Below, piece after piece: positions 15,628 through 22,267 of a DNA stretch of 23,461 nucleotides. The notes below the pieces were generated by a model. The model did no database searches, was not told where the DNA came from, and saw only the letters and a list, made by a program, of their open reading frames with translations. The DNA is taken from NCBI GenBank assembly GCA_002388905.1, contig DGNJ01000093.1, positions 36,353 through 59,813 on the forward strand, written 5' to 3'. This DNA comes from Cellvibrionales bacterium UBA4495. GTDB lineage: Bacteria > Pseudomonadota > Gammaproteobacteria > Pseudomonadales > Porticoccaceae. The first letter of the stretch is position 1. Every line of letters starts with the position of its first letter. The translations under genes were made by a program, and so were the position numbers.

Positions 15628-16388
15628 GGCGAAAGATACAGGTAATTGCGCGCGTTTTTCCGGCAGGCAAGCATATCCTCATCGACCCGATCACAGTCTT
15701 CAATGGTCAGGTCCGGCAAGGTCACCGCTTCATTAACGGGCATGCCTCTTTTGTCACGCTTCAGGTAGGTGAACATGGTTTCGGCTCGCCGGGCAAAACT
15801 GGCATTCCGCCGCTCCACATCGAGAAACAGATAGGCGAACTTGTCGAAGGACATGGTCGACCCCGCCAGCCCGATTTCATGCATCTTGGCAAGGTAACGG
15901 CGGTAGTTTCTTGAGAGGTACCGGTTCACTGCCGCGTTGTCGCTCAGGGACCCGTCAAAGTCATCCAGCCCCAAACGGTTCCCGGGCCCCAGCGCCCCCT
16001 CGGCCAGGGCATGATTCTGCCGGTTGCCGATCAACCGGTAGCGCCGCTCACCACACCGAATTTCCTTACCCTGTAGCTGACATTGCAACCGGTCGCCAAT
16101 AACATCCTCCGCTTCCGGCGCCGGACTTGCAGCACCGGGCGCCAAGTCTTCCGGCATTGCCAGGTCCACCCCGATCCGCCGCGCGGGTCGTTTCAGGAGT
16201 AGCGCCTGGGACAATGGCGGATTGTTACGGAATTCGTACAGCGGTGGCAGGCTGCCGCCCACCCCCCGTGCCACCAGTTCGCAATAAATCTGTTCATAGT
16301 AGGTCTCCGCCGTGGCAAAACAGAAATTTTCCGCGCGGCAGAGCGAAGCCAACAAGGCCAGGGCTGTCAATGACAACAGACGCTTCAT
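15624..16388 (-). CDS. Secreted Cys-rich protein of unknown function, 254 aa
   Basis: A signal peptide (MKRLLSLTALALLASLCRA, cut before ENF) predicts a periplasmic protein. After cleavage six cysteines remain, and they fall into three close pairs: CFATAETYYEQIYC (x12), CQLQGKEIRC (x8) and CDRVDEDMLAC (x9). This spacing suggests three local disulfides. Between the second and third pairs is a mostly helical region with NRYLSRNYRRYLAKMHEIGL. I recognise no known domain. Start and stop codons overlap both neighbours by ATGA: the EamA gene upstream and the lipoprotein gene downstream. The three products are therefore probably made together, and the two exported proteins may serve the transporter or one envelope process. 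Confidence 0.82.
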   Translation of the reverse strand: MKRLLSLTALALLASLCRAENFCFATAETYYEQIYCELVARGVGGSLPPLYEFRNNPPLSQALLLKRPARRIGVDLAMPEDLAPGAASPAPEAEDVIGDRLQCQLQGKEIRCGERRYRLIGNRQNHALAEGALGPGNRLGLDDFDGSLSDNAAVNRYLSRNYRRYLAKMHEIGLAGSTMSFDKFAYLFLDVERRNASFARRAETMFTYLKRDKRGMPVNEAVTLPDLTIEDCDRVDEDMLACRKNARNYLYLSP

Positions 16389-17320
16389 GATTTCCGCTTC
16401 TCCACCTTGGGGCTATGCCGCTCCGACAGTGCAATCCCGGCCAGGACCAGCGCCAGGGCCAGGGCGTGGTAAAGGGCAAAAGGCTCCCCGAGTACGACCA
16501 CCGCCATCACCGACGCAAACAACGGTACCAGGTTGATAAAGACACCGGCCCTCCCCGGCCCGATCAGCGCCACGCCCTGCAGAAAAAATATCTGGGCGAG
16601 AAAGGAGGGGAATACCGTTACCAGTGCCACAACCCACCACCCCGTGGCGGTCGGCCATTGGGCCCGGCCTGTAACCCACTCGGCGGCGGACAATGGCAGG
16701 GAAGCGACGAAAGCGATGCCGGCCAGCGCCGTAAATAGTCCCAGCGACGAGACCGCCGGTCGACGGCGCAAGCCGACCGCATAAATCGCATAGACGGAGG
16801 CCGCCACGACCATAAGCGCGTCGCCCCAATTGACAGCCAGCGCCAGCAAATGCCAGGGCGAGCCCCGGGTGGCGACGATAACAATTCCCGCCAGCGTGAG
16901 GGCAACACCTGCGGCCTGCAGCAGCGCCACCGGCGTCCTGTCCGCCAGGAATGCGCCAAGCAGTACGAAAACGGGAATCGCGCCCTGGATAATGCCGATA
17001 TTTACTGCTGTCGTACCATGGGCCGCCACGTAGAAAATACTGTTGAACGCCGTGAAGCCGAGAATGCCCATTATCGCCAGGTACGGCACGTGGCGGCGCA
17101 GTACGCACCAGTCCCGCCGGATGGCGTTTCCGGCAAACACCAACATCAACAGCAATGCCCCGGCCCACCGCAAGGTCACCAACAGCATGGGGGAAATTTC
17201 ACCAACTGCCATCCGGCTCAATACCGCATTGCCGCCCCAGCAAAGGGTTGTCCCGACAAGCAGCACATAGGCCTTGAGATTGACGTTGGCAAAGGCGTCG
17301 TCTTTTTCTGCCACAGCCAT
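16385..17320 (-). CDS. EamA/DMT-family transporter
   Basis: This 311-residue inner-membrane protein has two EamA repeats (about 15-142 and 160-298), each with roughly five hydrophobic helices; LCWGGNAVLSRMAVGEISP is the classical start of the first repeat. Drug/metabolite transporters of this kind usually export amino acids or other metabolites; E. coli EamA (YdeD) exports cysteine pathway compounds. ATG at 17320 has GGGA about 8 nt upstream. It is the first gene of a coupled operon with the Cys-rich secreted protein and the lipoprotein, and lies 107 bp downstream of the YeiE-like regulator on the same strand. A sulfur-related substrate would fit the neighbourhood but is only an inference. 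Confidence 0.9.
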   Translation of the reverse strand: MAVAEKDDAFANVNLKAYVLLVGTTLCWGGNAVLSRMAVGEISPMLLVTLRWAGALLLMLVFAGNAIRRDWCVLRRHVPYLAIMGILGFTAFNSIFYVAAHGTTAVNIGIIQGAIPVFVLLGAFLADRTPVALLQAAGVALTLAGIVIVATRGSPWHLLALAVNWGDALMVVAASVYAIYAVGLRRRPAVSSLGLFTALAGIAFVASLPLSAAEWVTGRAQWPTATGWWVVALVTVFPSFLAQIFFLQGVALIGPGRAGVFINLVPLFASVMAVVVLGEPFALYHALALALVLAGIALSERHSPKVEKRKS

Positions 17321-17427
17321 GGAATTTATCCCGTTTTTCTACACGCCGCCACGCCCGGGCTTATCTGTCTCTCCCGACGGGCGCTCCGGCGTGGGCATCG
17401 TGAAGCGATTCGGCATACATCAGTTTT

Positions 17428-18330
17428 TTATCGGTCCAGATCGTCCGGGAATCGCTTGCAAACTGACAGCCAGTTGTCCACCGCACTCATATGATAGCGG
17501 TTGGCGGCGAGGGCGAAATAGAACGTGCGTCTCAGGTTGAACTTGTTGCTCAGGTTGAGGGGAATCAGGCTGCCTTCCTTTAGATTTTTCTGCAACACGA
17601 TCCGGGACAGGCAGCCGACGCCAAGCCCCGCTTCCACCGCCTTCTTGATTGCTTCGTTGTGTTTGAACTCGAGATAGACATTCAGAGCCGGCAACAGCGG
17701 CGCGAACGCGGCCTCGAATGTTTTGCGAGCGCCGGATTCCGGTTCTCTCAATATCCACGCCAGGCCCTCGATATCCCTTTCAGTAAGTGCTCTCCGCTTG
17801 CCGGCGAGCGGGTGGTCGGGGCTGCAGAATACAACCAGTTCGTCCCTTAGCCAGGGGATCAACTCCAGGTCCTTGCGGGGCGAGGCGTTCTCCACCATCC
17901 CCAGGTCCACCTCGTAATTGAGCACCCTGGCGATAACGTCGGGAGAATTGGATACGTCGAATTCCACCCGGGCCTCCGGGTATTCGGCCAGATAACTGGC
18001 CAGGCACTCAACCGCCAGGTGATTGCCGATGGTAAAGCTGGTGCCTACCTTGAGATGACCAATGTACTGGTGGCGGGCCAGTTCCAGATCGTACTCCCTG
18101 GCGTGAGCCAACAGCGACTCCGCCTTCTTTCGCAGTGACTGCCCGGTCAGGTTCAACTCCAGTTTCTTGCCAACGCGGTCGAAGAGCCGCACATCGTAGC
18201 TGTGTTCCAGGGCCCGCAGTGCCGCACTCACCGCCGATTGCGAGAGGTTCAGCTCTCCGGCGGCGGCAGTGGTGTTGCCCTGCCGGGCCACGGCAAGGAA
18301 TATTTCCAGTTGACGGAGGGTATATTTCAT
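17428..18330 (-). CDS. LysR-family regulator, YeiE-like
   Basis: The 300-residue protein has the LysR HTH at 1-60 (LRQLEIFLAVARQGNTTAAA, LNLSQSAVSAALRALE, RLFDRVGKKL) and an effector domain with motifs shared with E. coli YeiE: SFTIGNHL, the region DFxVSNSPDVIxRVLNYEVDLGMVE, WLRDELVVF, WILREPESGAR, GLGVGCLSR. YeiE has been described as a sulfite-responsive regulator in enterobacteria. Here it faces cysC-sat across a 130-bp divergent gap that holds a T-N11-A dyad, so control of sulfate activation and of itself is likely. TATAAT of its own promoter overlaps that dyad. The YeiE assignment is from remembered sequence, not alignment; a CysB/CbbR-type regulator is the alternative. Confidence 0.88.
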   Translation of the reverse strand: MKYTLRQLEIFLAVARQGNTTAAAGELNLSQSAVSAALRALEHSYDVRLFDRVGKKLELNLTGQSLRKKAESLLAHAREYDLELARHQYIGHLKVGTSFTIGNHLAVECLASYLAEYPEARVEFDVSNSPDVIARVLNYEVDLGMVENASPRKDLELIPWLRDELVVFCSPDHPLAGKRRALTERDIEGLAWILREPESGARKTFEAAFAPLLPALNVYLEFKHNEAIKKAVEAGLGVGCLSRIVLQKNLKEGSLIPLNLSNKFNLRRTFYFALAANRYHMSAVDNWLSVCKRFPDDLDR

Positions 18331-18361
18331 GGCGCGGGATCCGACCGTTAATCGACCAGTT

Positions 18362-18380
18362 TTGTTAATACATTATACAA
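18362..18380. promoter_or_regulatory. Candidate LysR operator between the yeiE-like gene and cysC
   Basis: TTGT-N11-ACAA is an interrupted dyad matching the LysR T-N11-A rule. It overlaps the -10 of the LysR gene and lies 12 bp upstream of the putative cysC -35, the position expected for joint autorepression and activation. Confidence 0.5.
18372..18377 (-). promoter_or_regulatory. -10 element of the yeiE-like gene
   Basis: The minus strand reads TATAAT within TTGTATAATG, about 42 bp before the LysR ATG. No good -35 was found, as is common for regulated promoters. Confidence 0.4.
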
Positions 18381-18391
18381 AAAATATCACT

Positions 18392-18420
18392 TTTACTTTT
18401 TATCCCATACCCCTTATCTT
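18392..18420 (+). promoter_or_regulatory. Putative promoter of the cysC-sat operon
   Basis: TTTACT (18392-18397) and TATCTT (18415-18420) are 17 bp apart, giving a 5' leader of about 34 nt before the cysC ATG. It lies downstream of the T-N11-A dyad. Confidence 0.5.
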
Positions 18421-18460
18421 GACGGCACTAGCCTAATCCACCACTTTCAGGGCATTCGTT

Positions 18461-19081
18461 ATGACTCAGCAGATCGCGACCAACATTCACTGGCACGACG
18501 GCACGGTAACCCGCGCCGACCGGAACAAATTGCTCGGCCAGAAAGGCGCCACCCTGTGGTTTACCGGCCTCTCCGGCAGCGGCAAGAGCACCATTGCCGT
18601 GGCCCTCGAAGGGGCCCTCTACGAGGCGGGCAAGCTCGCCTACCGGCTCGACGGCGATAACATCCGCTTCGGCATCAACAAGAACCTCGGCTTCTCCGCC
18701 GAGGACCGGAAAGAGAACATCCGCCGTATCGGCGAGATCGCCAAGCTCTACGTGGACGCCGGCATCATCACCCTGTCCAGTTTTATCAGCCCCTATCGGG
18801 AAGACCGCGACAACGTGCGCAAGCTGCACGAAGAAGCGGGCATGGACTTTATCGAAGTTTTCGTCGACTGCAAGCTGGACGAAGCGGAAAAGCGCGATCC
18901 CAAGGGCCTCTACAAAAAGGCCCGGGCCGGCGAGATCAAGAACTTCACCGGCATCGACGACCCCTACGAAGCGCCGGAAAACCCGGAAATCCATCTGTCC
19001 ACCAACGAGATGTCGCTGGAAGATGAGGTCGCCGTTATCATCAAGTACCTGGAAGACAACGGCTACCTTCAGGGGGCCTGA
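18461..19081 (+). CDS. cysC: Adenylylsulfate (APS) kinase
   Basis: This 206-residue cytosolic kinase phosphorylates APS at the 3' position to PAPS. The P-loop GLSGSGKS is at 36-43, the APS-binding DGDNIR at 64-69, [14 protein letters not shown] at 76-89, and SFISPYR at 107-113, which includes the serine phosphorylated in some homologues. [17 protein letters not shown] and the [12 protein letters not shown] run close the fold. The length is normal for a stand-alone CysC. Upstream AGGG is 10 nt from the ATG, a weak Shine-Dalgarno. It is the first gene of a plus-strand operon with sat, a DHH phosphoesterase and a crotonase, and diverges from the YeiE-like regulator. Confidence 0.97.
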   Translation: MTQQIATNIHWHDGTVTRADRNKLLGQKGATLWFTGLSGSGKSTIAVALEGALYEAGKLAYRLDGDNIRFGINKNLGFSAEDRKENIRRIGEIAKLYVDAGIITLSSFISPYREDRDNVRKLHEEAGMDFIEVFVDCKLDEAEKRDPKGLYKKARAGEIKNFTGIDDPYEAPENPEIHLSTNEMSLEDEVAVIIKYLEDNGYLQGA

Positions 19082-19082
19082 A

Positions 19083-19096
19083 GGCGCAAAAGCGCC
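19083..19096 (+). repeat. Hairpin in the cysC-sat spacer
   Basis: GGCGC-AAAA-GCGCC follows the cysC stop by one base and has no T tract, so transcription into sat is expected to continue. It may adjust relative message stability. Confidence 0.5.
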
Positions 19097-19137
19097 CCCG
19101 ATAAACCACCGAATATCCGAATGACAGGAGAAAGCTT

Positions 19138-20325
19138 GTGATCAAACCCCACGGTTCCGATACACTCAATCCGCGTTTTGTTTACGACACGGAAAAACAC
19201 CACCAGTTGGTCCGGGAAGCGGAGAGCCTTCCTTCCCTGCTGCTCAATTCCGCCGCGGCGGCCAATGCCGTGATGCTGGGGGCCGGTTATTTCAACCCTC
19301 TCGAAGGTTATATGAACCTGGCGGACGCCCTCTCCGTCGCCAAGGATATGCGCACCGACAATGGCCTTTTCTGGCCGGTGCCGATCCTGAACCTGACCCG
19401 GGAAAGCGGTATCGAGACGGGCCAGCGCATCGCCCTGCGCGATCCCAACGTGGAAGGCGAGCCGGTACTCGCGATCATGGACGTGGAAGCCGTGGAGGCG
19501 GTCACCGACGACCAGCTCCAGTCCATGGCCAGGGATATTTTCGGCACCCTGGACCCGGAACACCCGGGCGTGGCGACATTCACCGGCCTGGGCAATACCC
19601 TGCTCTCGGGGCCGATTGAAGTGCTGAATTTCAGTTATTTCCAGGACGATTTCCCGGACACATTCCGCACCGCCGTTGAAATCCGCAACGAAATCCAGGA
19701 ACGCGGCTGGGAAAAAGTCGTCGCCTTCCAGACGCGCAACCCCATGCACCGGGCCCACGAGGAACTGTGCCGCATGGCCCTGGAACGACTCGACGCGGAC
19801 GGTGTCGTGGTCCACATGCTGCTGGGCAAGCTCAAGGAGGGCGACATTCCCGCGCCGGTGCGGGACGCCTGCATCCGCAAGATGGTGGAAGTGTACTTCC
19901 CCAAGAATACCGTCATGGTTACCGGCTATGGCTTCGACATGCTCTATGCCGGCCCCCGGGAAGCCGTACTCCATGCCGTATTCCGCCAGAACATGGGTGC
20001 CACTCACCTGATCGTGGGGCGCGACCACGCCGGCGTGGGCGACTATTACGGCCCCTTCGATGCCCAGGCCATTTTCGACGAGCGCGTACCCGCCGACGCC
20101 CTGGAAATCGACATCTTCCGGGCCGATCACACGGCCTACTCCAAGAAGCTGAACAAGGTCGTGATGATGAAAGAGGCGCCGGACCACGACAAGGATGATT
20201 TTGTGCTTCTCTCCGGCACCAAGGTCCGCCAGATGCTCAGTGAAGGCATCGCCCCGCCGCCGGAATTCTCCCGGCCTGAAGTGGCGCAAATACTTATGGA
20301 CTACTACCAGTCCCAGAACAAGTAA
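19138..20325 (+). CDS. sat: Sulfate adenylyltransferase (homo-oligomeric ATP sulfurylase)
   Basis: This 395-residue enzyme joins sulfate and ATP to form APS, or the reverse in sulfur oxidisers. It is the Sat/MET3 type, not CysDN. Motifs are QTRNPMHRAHE (198-208, with the HxxH-type site), GRDHAGVGDYYG (294-305) and LLSGTKVRQML near the C-terminus. The PUA-like N-terminal domain has LMLGAGYFNPLEGYM-type sequence at about 46-59. There is no fused kinase; CysC is encoded just upstream. The start is GTG, with AGGAG about 7 nt before it. The gap to cysC is 56 bp and to the DHH gene 60 bp, each with a hairpin. Pairing with CysC favours the assimilatory direction. Confidence 0.97.
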   Translation: MIKPHGSDTLNPRFVYDTEKHHQLVREAESLPSLLLNSAAAANAVMLGAGYFNPLEGYMNLADALSVAKDMRTDNGLFWPVPILNLTRESGIETGQRIALRDPNVEGEPVLAIMDVEAVEAVTDDQLQSMARDIFGTLDPEHPGVATFTGLGNTLLSGPIEVLNFSYFQDDFPDTFRTAVEIRNEIQERGWEKVVAFQTRNPMHRAHEELCRMALERLDADGVVVHMLLGKLKEGDIPAPVRDACIRKMVEVYFPKNTVMVTGYGFDMLYAGPREAVLHAVFRQNMGATHLIVGRDHAGVGDYYGPFDAQAIFDERVPADALEIDIFRADHTAYSKKLNKVVMMKEAPDHDKDDFVLLSGTKVRQMLSEGIAPPPEFSRPEVAQILMDYYQSQNK

Positions 20326-20335
20326 GCATGTTGGT

Positions 20336-20354
20336 CGGGGCCACTACGGCCCCG
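20336..20354 (+). repeat. Strong hairpin in the sat-DHH spacer
   Basis: CGGGGCC-ACTAC-GGCCCCG is a perfect 7-bp GC stem 11 nt after the sat stop. No T tract follows, so it is more likely an mRNA stabiliser or attenuating structure than a full terminator. Confidence 0.55.
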
Positions 20355-20385
20355 CGACAGTCCAGCCTCATTTTCAGGAAGCATT

Positions 20386-21351
20386 ATGGCCGACTACGAC
20401 CTGTTCAACGGCGACGCGGATGGTATCTGCGCCCTGACCCAGTTGCGCAACGCCGAACCCCGCGACGCGACACTGATCACCGGCGTCAAGCGTGACGTGA
20501 GTTTGATCAAGCGAATCGAGCCCGAAGCCGGCGACCGGGTGACAGTGCTCGACATTTCCATGGACAAGAACCGTGCGGATCTCGAGCGTATCCTCGACAG
20601 CGGCGCCGATGTCTTCTACGTGGATCATCACTACCCGGGCGATATTCCCGGCTCGCGCCACCTGAAAGCCATCATCAACGAGTCCCCGGATGTCTGCACC
20701 AGCCTGCTGGTCAACAACCACCTGGATGGTGCCTTCCTGCGCTGGGCCATTGTCGGCACCTTCGGCGACAATATGGACAAAAGCGCACATGGGCTGGCCC
20801 GGAATGCCGGCCTGAAGGAAGCGGAAGTGGAGTCCCTTAAAAACCTGGGCATCTATATCAACTACAACGGCTACGGCGCCGCCCTGGAGGACCTGCATTT
20901 TCGCCCCGACGAGCTTTACCGCCGGGTAAGCCGCTATGCGGACCCCCTCGATTTTATACGCGACGACCGCGAGGACTTCGAGATACTTCAAAACGGATAT
21001 CGCGAAGACATGAATGCGGCGGCTAATGTCACCCCGGAAACGGATACCGGCGATACCGCCGTGTTCCTGTTGCCCGACGCGCCCTGGGCCCGCCGGGTCA
21101 GCGGCGTCTACAGCAACGACCTGGCCAACAACCATCCGGACCGGGCCCATGCCATCGTTACCGAACGCCCCGATGGCACCTACCTGGTCAGCGTGCGAGC
21201 CCCCCTGAATAACAAGAAAGGCGCGTCCGAGCTTTGCCGGCAATTCCCCACCGGCGGTGGCCGGGAGGCGGCGGCGGGTATCAACGAGCTGCCCGGGGAT
21301 CAGCTTCAGCGCTTTATCGAGACATTCACGCGTTTCTACGGGGCCGGTTGA
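20386..21351 (+). CDS. DHH/DHHA1 phosphoesterase, likely pAp phosphatase or oligonucleotide hydrolase
   Basis: This 321-residue DHH-superfamily protein has the Mn-binding motifs FNGDADG (7-13), LDISMD (55-60), the eponymous VDHH (79-82) and GDN (127-129), and a DHHA1 C-terminal domain ending in the substrate loop GGGREAAAGIN (290-300). Size and domain order match NrnA-type enzymes, which hydrolyse short oligonucleotides and 3'-phosphoadenosine 5'-phosphate (pAp). Its place directly after cysC and sat supports the pAp role: pAp is the by-product of PAPS reduction. A GGA element is about 6 nt before the ATG. Only 22 bp separate it from the crotonase gene. Family assignment is firm; the substrate is inferred from context. 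Confidence 0.88.
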   Translation: MADYDLFNGDADGICALTQLRNAEPRDATLITGVKRDVSLIKRIEPEAGDRVTVLDISMDKNRADLERILDSGADVFYVDHHYPGDIPGSRHLKAIINESPDVCTSLLVNNHLDGAFLRWAIVGTFGDNMDKSAHGLARNAGLKEAEVESLKNLGIYINYNGYGAALEDLHFRPDELYRRVSRYADPLDFIRDDREDFEILQNGYREDMNAAANVTPETDTGDTAVFLLPDAPWARRVSGVYSNDLANNHPDRAHAIVTERPDGTYLVSVRAPLNNKKGASELCRQFPTGGGREAAAGINELPGDQLQRFIETFTRFYGAG

Positions 21352-21373
21352 GCCGGATATTCGACTAAACGCC

Positions 21374-22135
21374 ATGAACGACTCAACGCTTTTGCTTTCC
21401 CGGCGTGACGACATCGCCAGCATCACCCTGAACGCGCCTGAGCGCCACAACGCGCTCACGGACGCAGCGGTGGAGCATTTCCTCCAACTCCTCGACAAGG
21501 TGAATGCCGACCGGAGTATCCGCGTCCTGGTTATCAGGGCTTCGGCCGGTGAGACTTTCTGCGCCGGCGCCTCCCTGAAGCAATTGGCGAATGGGCAGAT
21601 GAGCGGCGAACGCTTCGAGGAACTCACCAACCGCCTCGCCGCCACGGGGATCCCCAAAATTGCCGCCATCGGCGGAAATGTCTACGGCGGTGGCGCCGAG
21701 ATTGCCCTGTGCTGCGATTTTCGCTTTGGCATAGAAGGGATGACATTGCGCGTTCCCGCCGCGCGCCTGGGCTTGAGCTATCCCCTGGCCGGCATTCAAC
21801 GCTATGTCCACCGACTGGGTCCGGACAACGCCAAGCGGTTACTGATCGGCTGCGAGGAGTTCGACAGCGGCCGACTGCTCGATATCGGTTTCCTGACCCG
21901 GGTCGTTCCCGCGCCCGAGCTGGAACCGACCGTCGCGGAGTGGGCCCAGAGACTTGCTTCCCTGGCTCCCCTCGCAGTGCGGACCATGCTGCACATTTGC
22001 GACGGGACCGCCAACGGCACCCTCGACAAGGAAGAGGCCGAGGCGCTGATTGCCCGGTGTCGTGAATCCGGGGATTTCCGGGAAGGCCTTCGGGCCCAGC
22101 GGGAAAAACGCACGCCCCGCTTCACCGGGAAATAA
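21374..22135 (+). CDS. Enoyl-CoA hydratase/isomerase family (crotonase) protein
   Basis: This 253-residue crotonase has the N-terminal ITLNAPERHNALT, the oxyanion segment CAGASLKQL (63-71), and GGNVYGGGAEIALCCDFR (100-117) with the second oxyanion glycine and the acidic residue Glu109 (Glu144 position of rat enzyme). The second catalytic glutamate (Glu164 position, usually in PE of QPEI-LG) is replaced: the sequence here is VPAARLGL (127-134). Hydratase activity is therefore doubtful; isomerase, decarboxylase or hydrolase chemistry is possible. The ATG was chosen from the family N-terminus, as the open frame extends back into the DHH gene; the Shine-Dalgarno is poor. It is the last gene before the intron. 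Its link to sulfate activation is not obvious. Confidence 0.88.
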   Translation: MNDSTLLLSRRDDIASITLNAPERHNALTDAAVEHFLQLLDKVNADRSIRVLVIRASAGETFCAGASLKQLANGQMSGERFEELTNRLAATGIPKIAAIGGNVYGGGAEIALCCDFRFGIEGMTLRVPAARLGLSYPLAGIQRYVHRLGPDNAKRLLIGCEEFDSGRLLDIGFLTRVVPAPELEPTVAEWAQRLASLAPLAVRTMLHICDGTANGTLDKEEAEALIARCRESGDFREGLRAQREKRTPRFTGK

Positions 22136-22179
22136 CCGCCCTGGATTCCGGAATTTTGTCCCTTTTTTCTTTTCGCCCA

Positions 22180-22251
22180 ATCGGGATAGGGGGGAACCAA
22201 TAGGTTCCGCCCCTCCCACACCACCCGGCATGCGGGTCCGCACCGGGCGGT
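22180..22251 (-). ncRNA. Group II intron domains V and VI
   Basis: On the minus strand, 22251-22220 folds as a 9-bp lower stem (ACCGCCCGG with CCGGGTGGT, one G-U), a 2-nt bulge (TG) on the 3' side, and a 4-bp upper stem TGCG/CGCA with a GACC loop: the domain V shape. It is followed by GTGGGAGGGGCGGAACC-TATT-GGTTCCCCCC, the domain VI hairpin, with an adenosine near TATCCC available as branch point. Confidence 0.7.
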
Positions 22252-22267
22252 TCGAGACGTTGAGGTA

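Noticed and set aside
19069..20289. 406-codon minus-strand frame opposite sat
   Set aside because: Antisense shadow of a well-supported sat gene, with no family features and a composition typical of complement translation.
20374..21669. 431-codon minus-strand frame opposite the DHH and crotonase genes
   Set aside because: Spans two genes with clear motifs on the plus strand, and its product looks like no protein family.
22145..22154. ATTCCGGAAT followed by TTTT-rich sequence as terminator of the crotonase operon
   Set aside because: The palindrome has no loop and cannot form a stable hairpin of useful length; the T-rich run alone is not enough.
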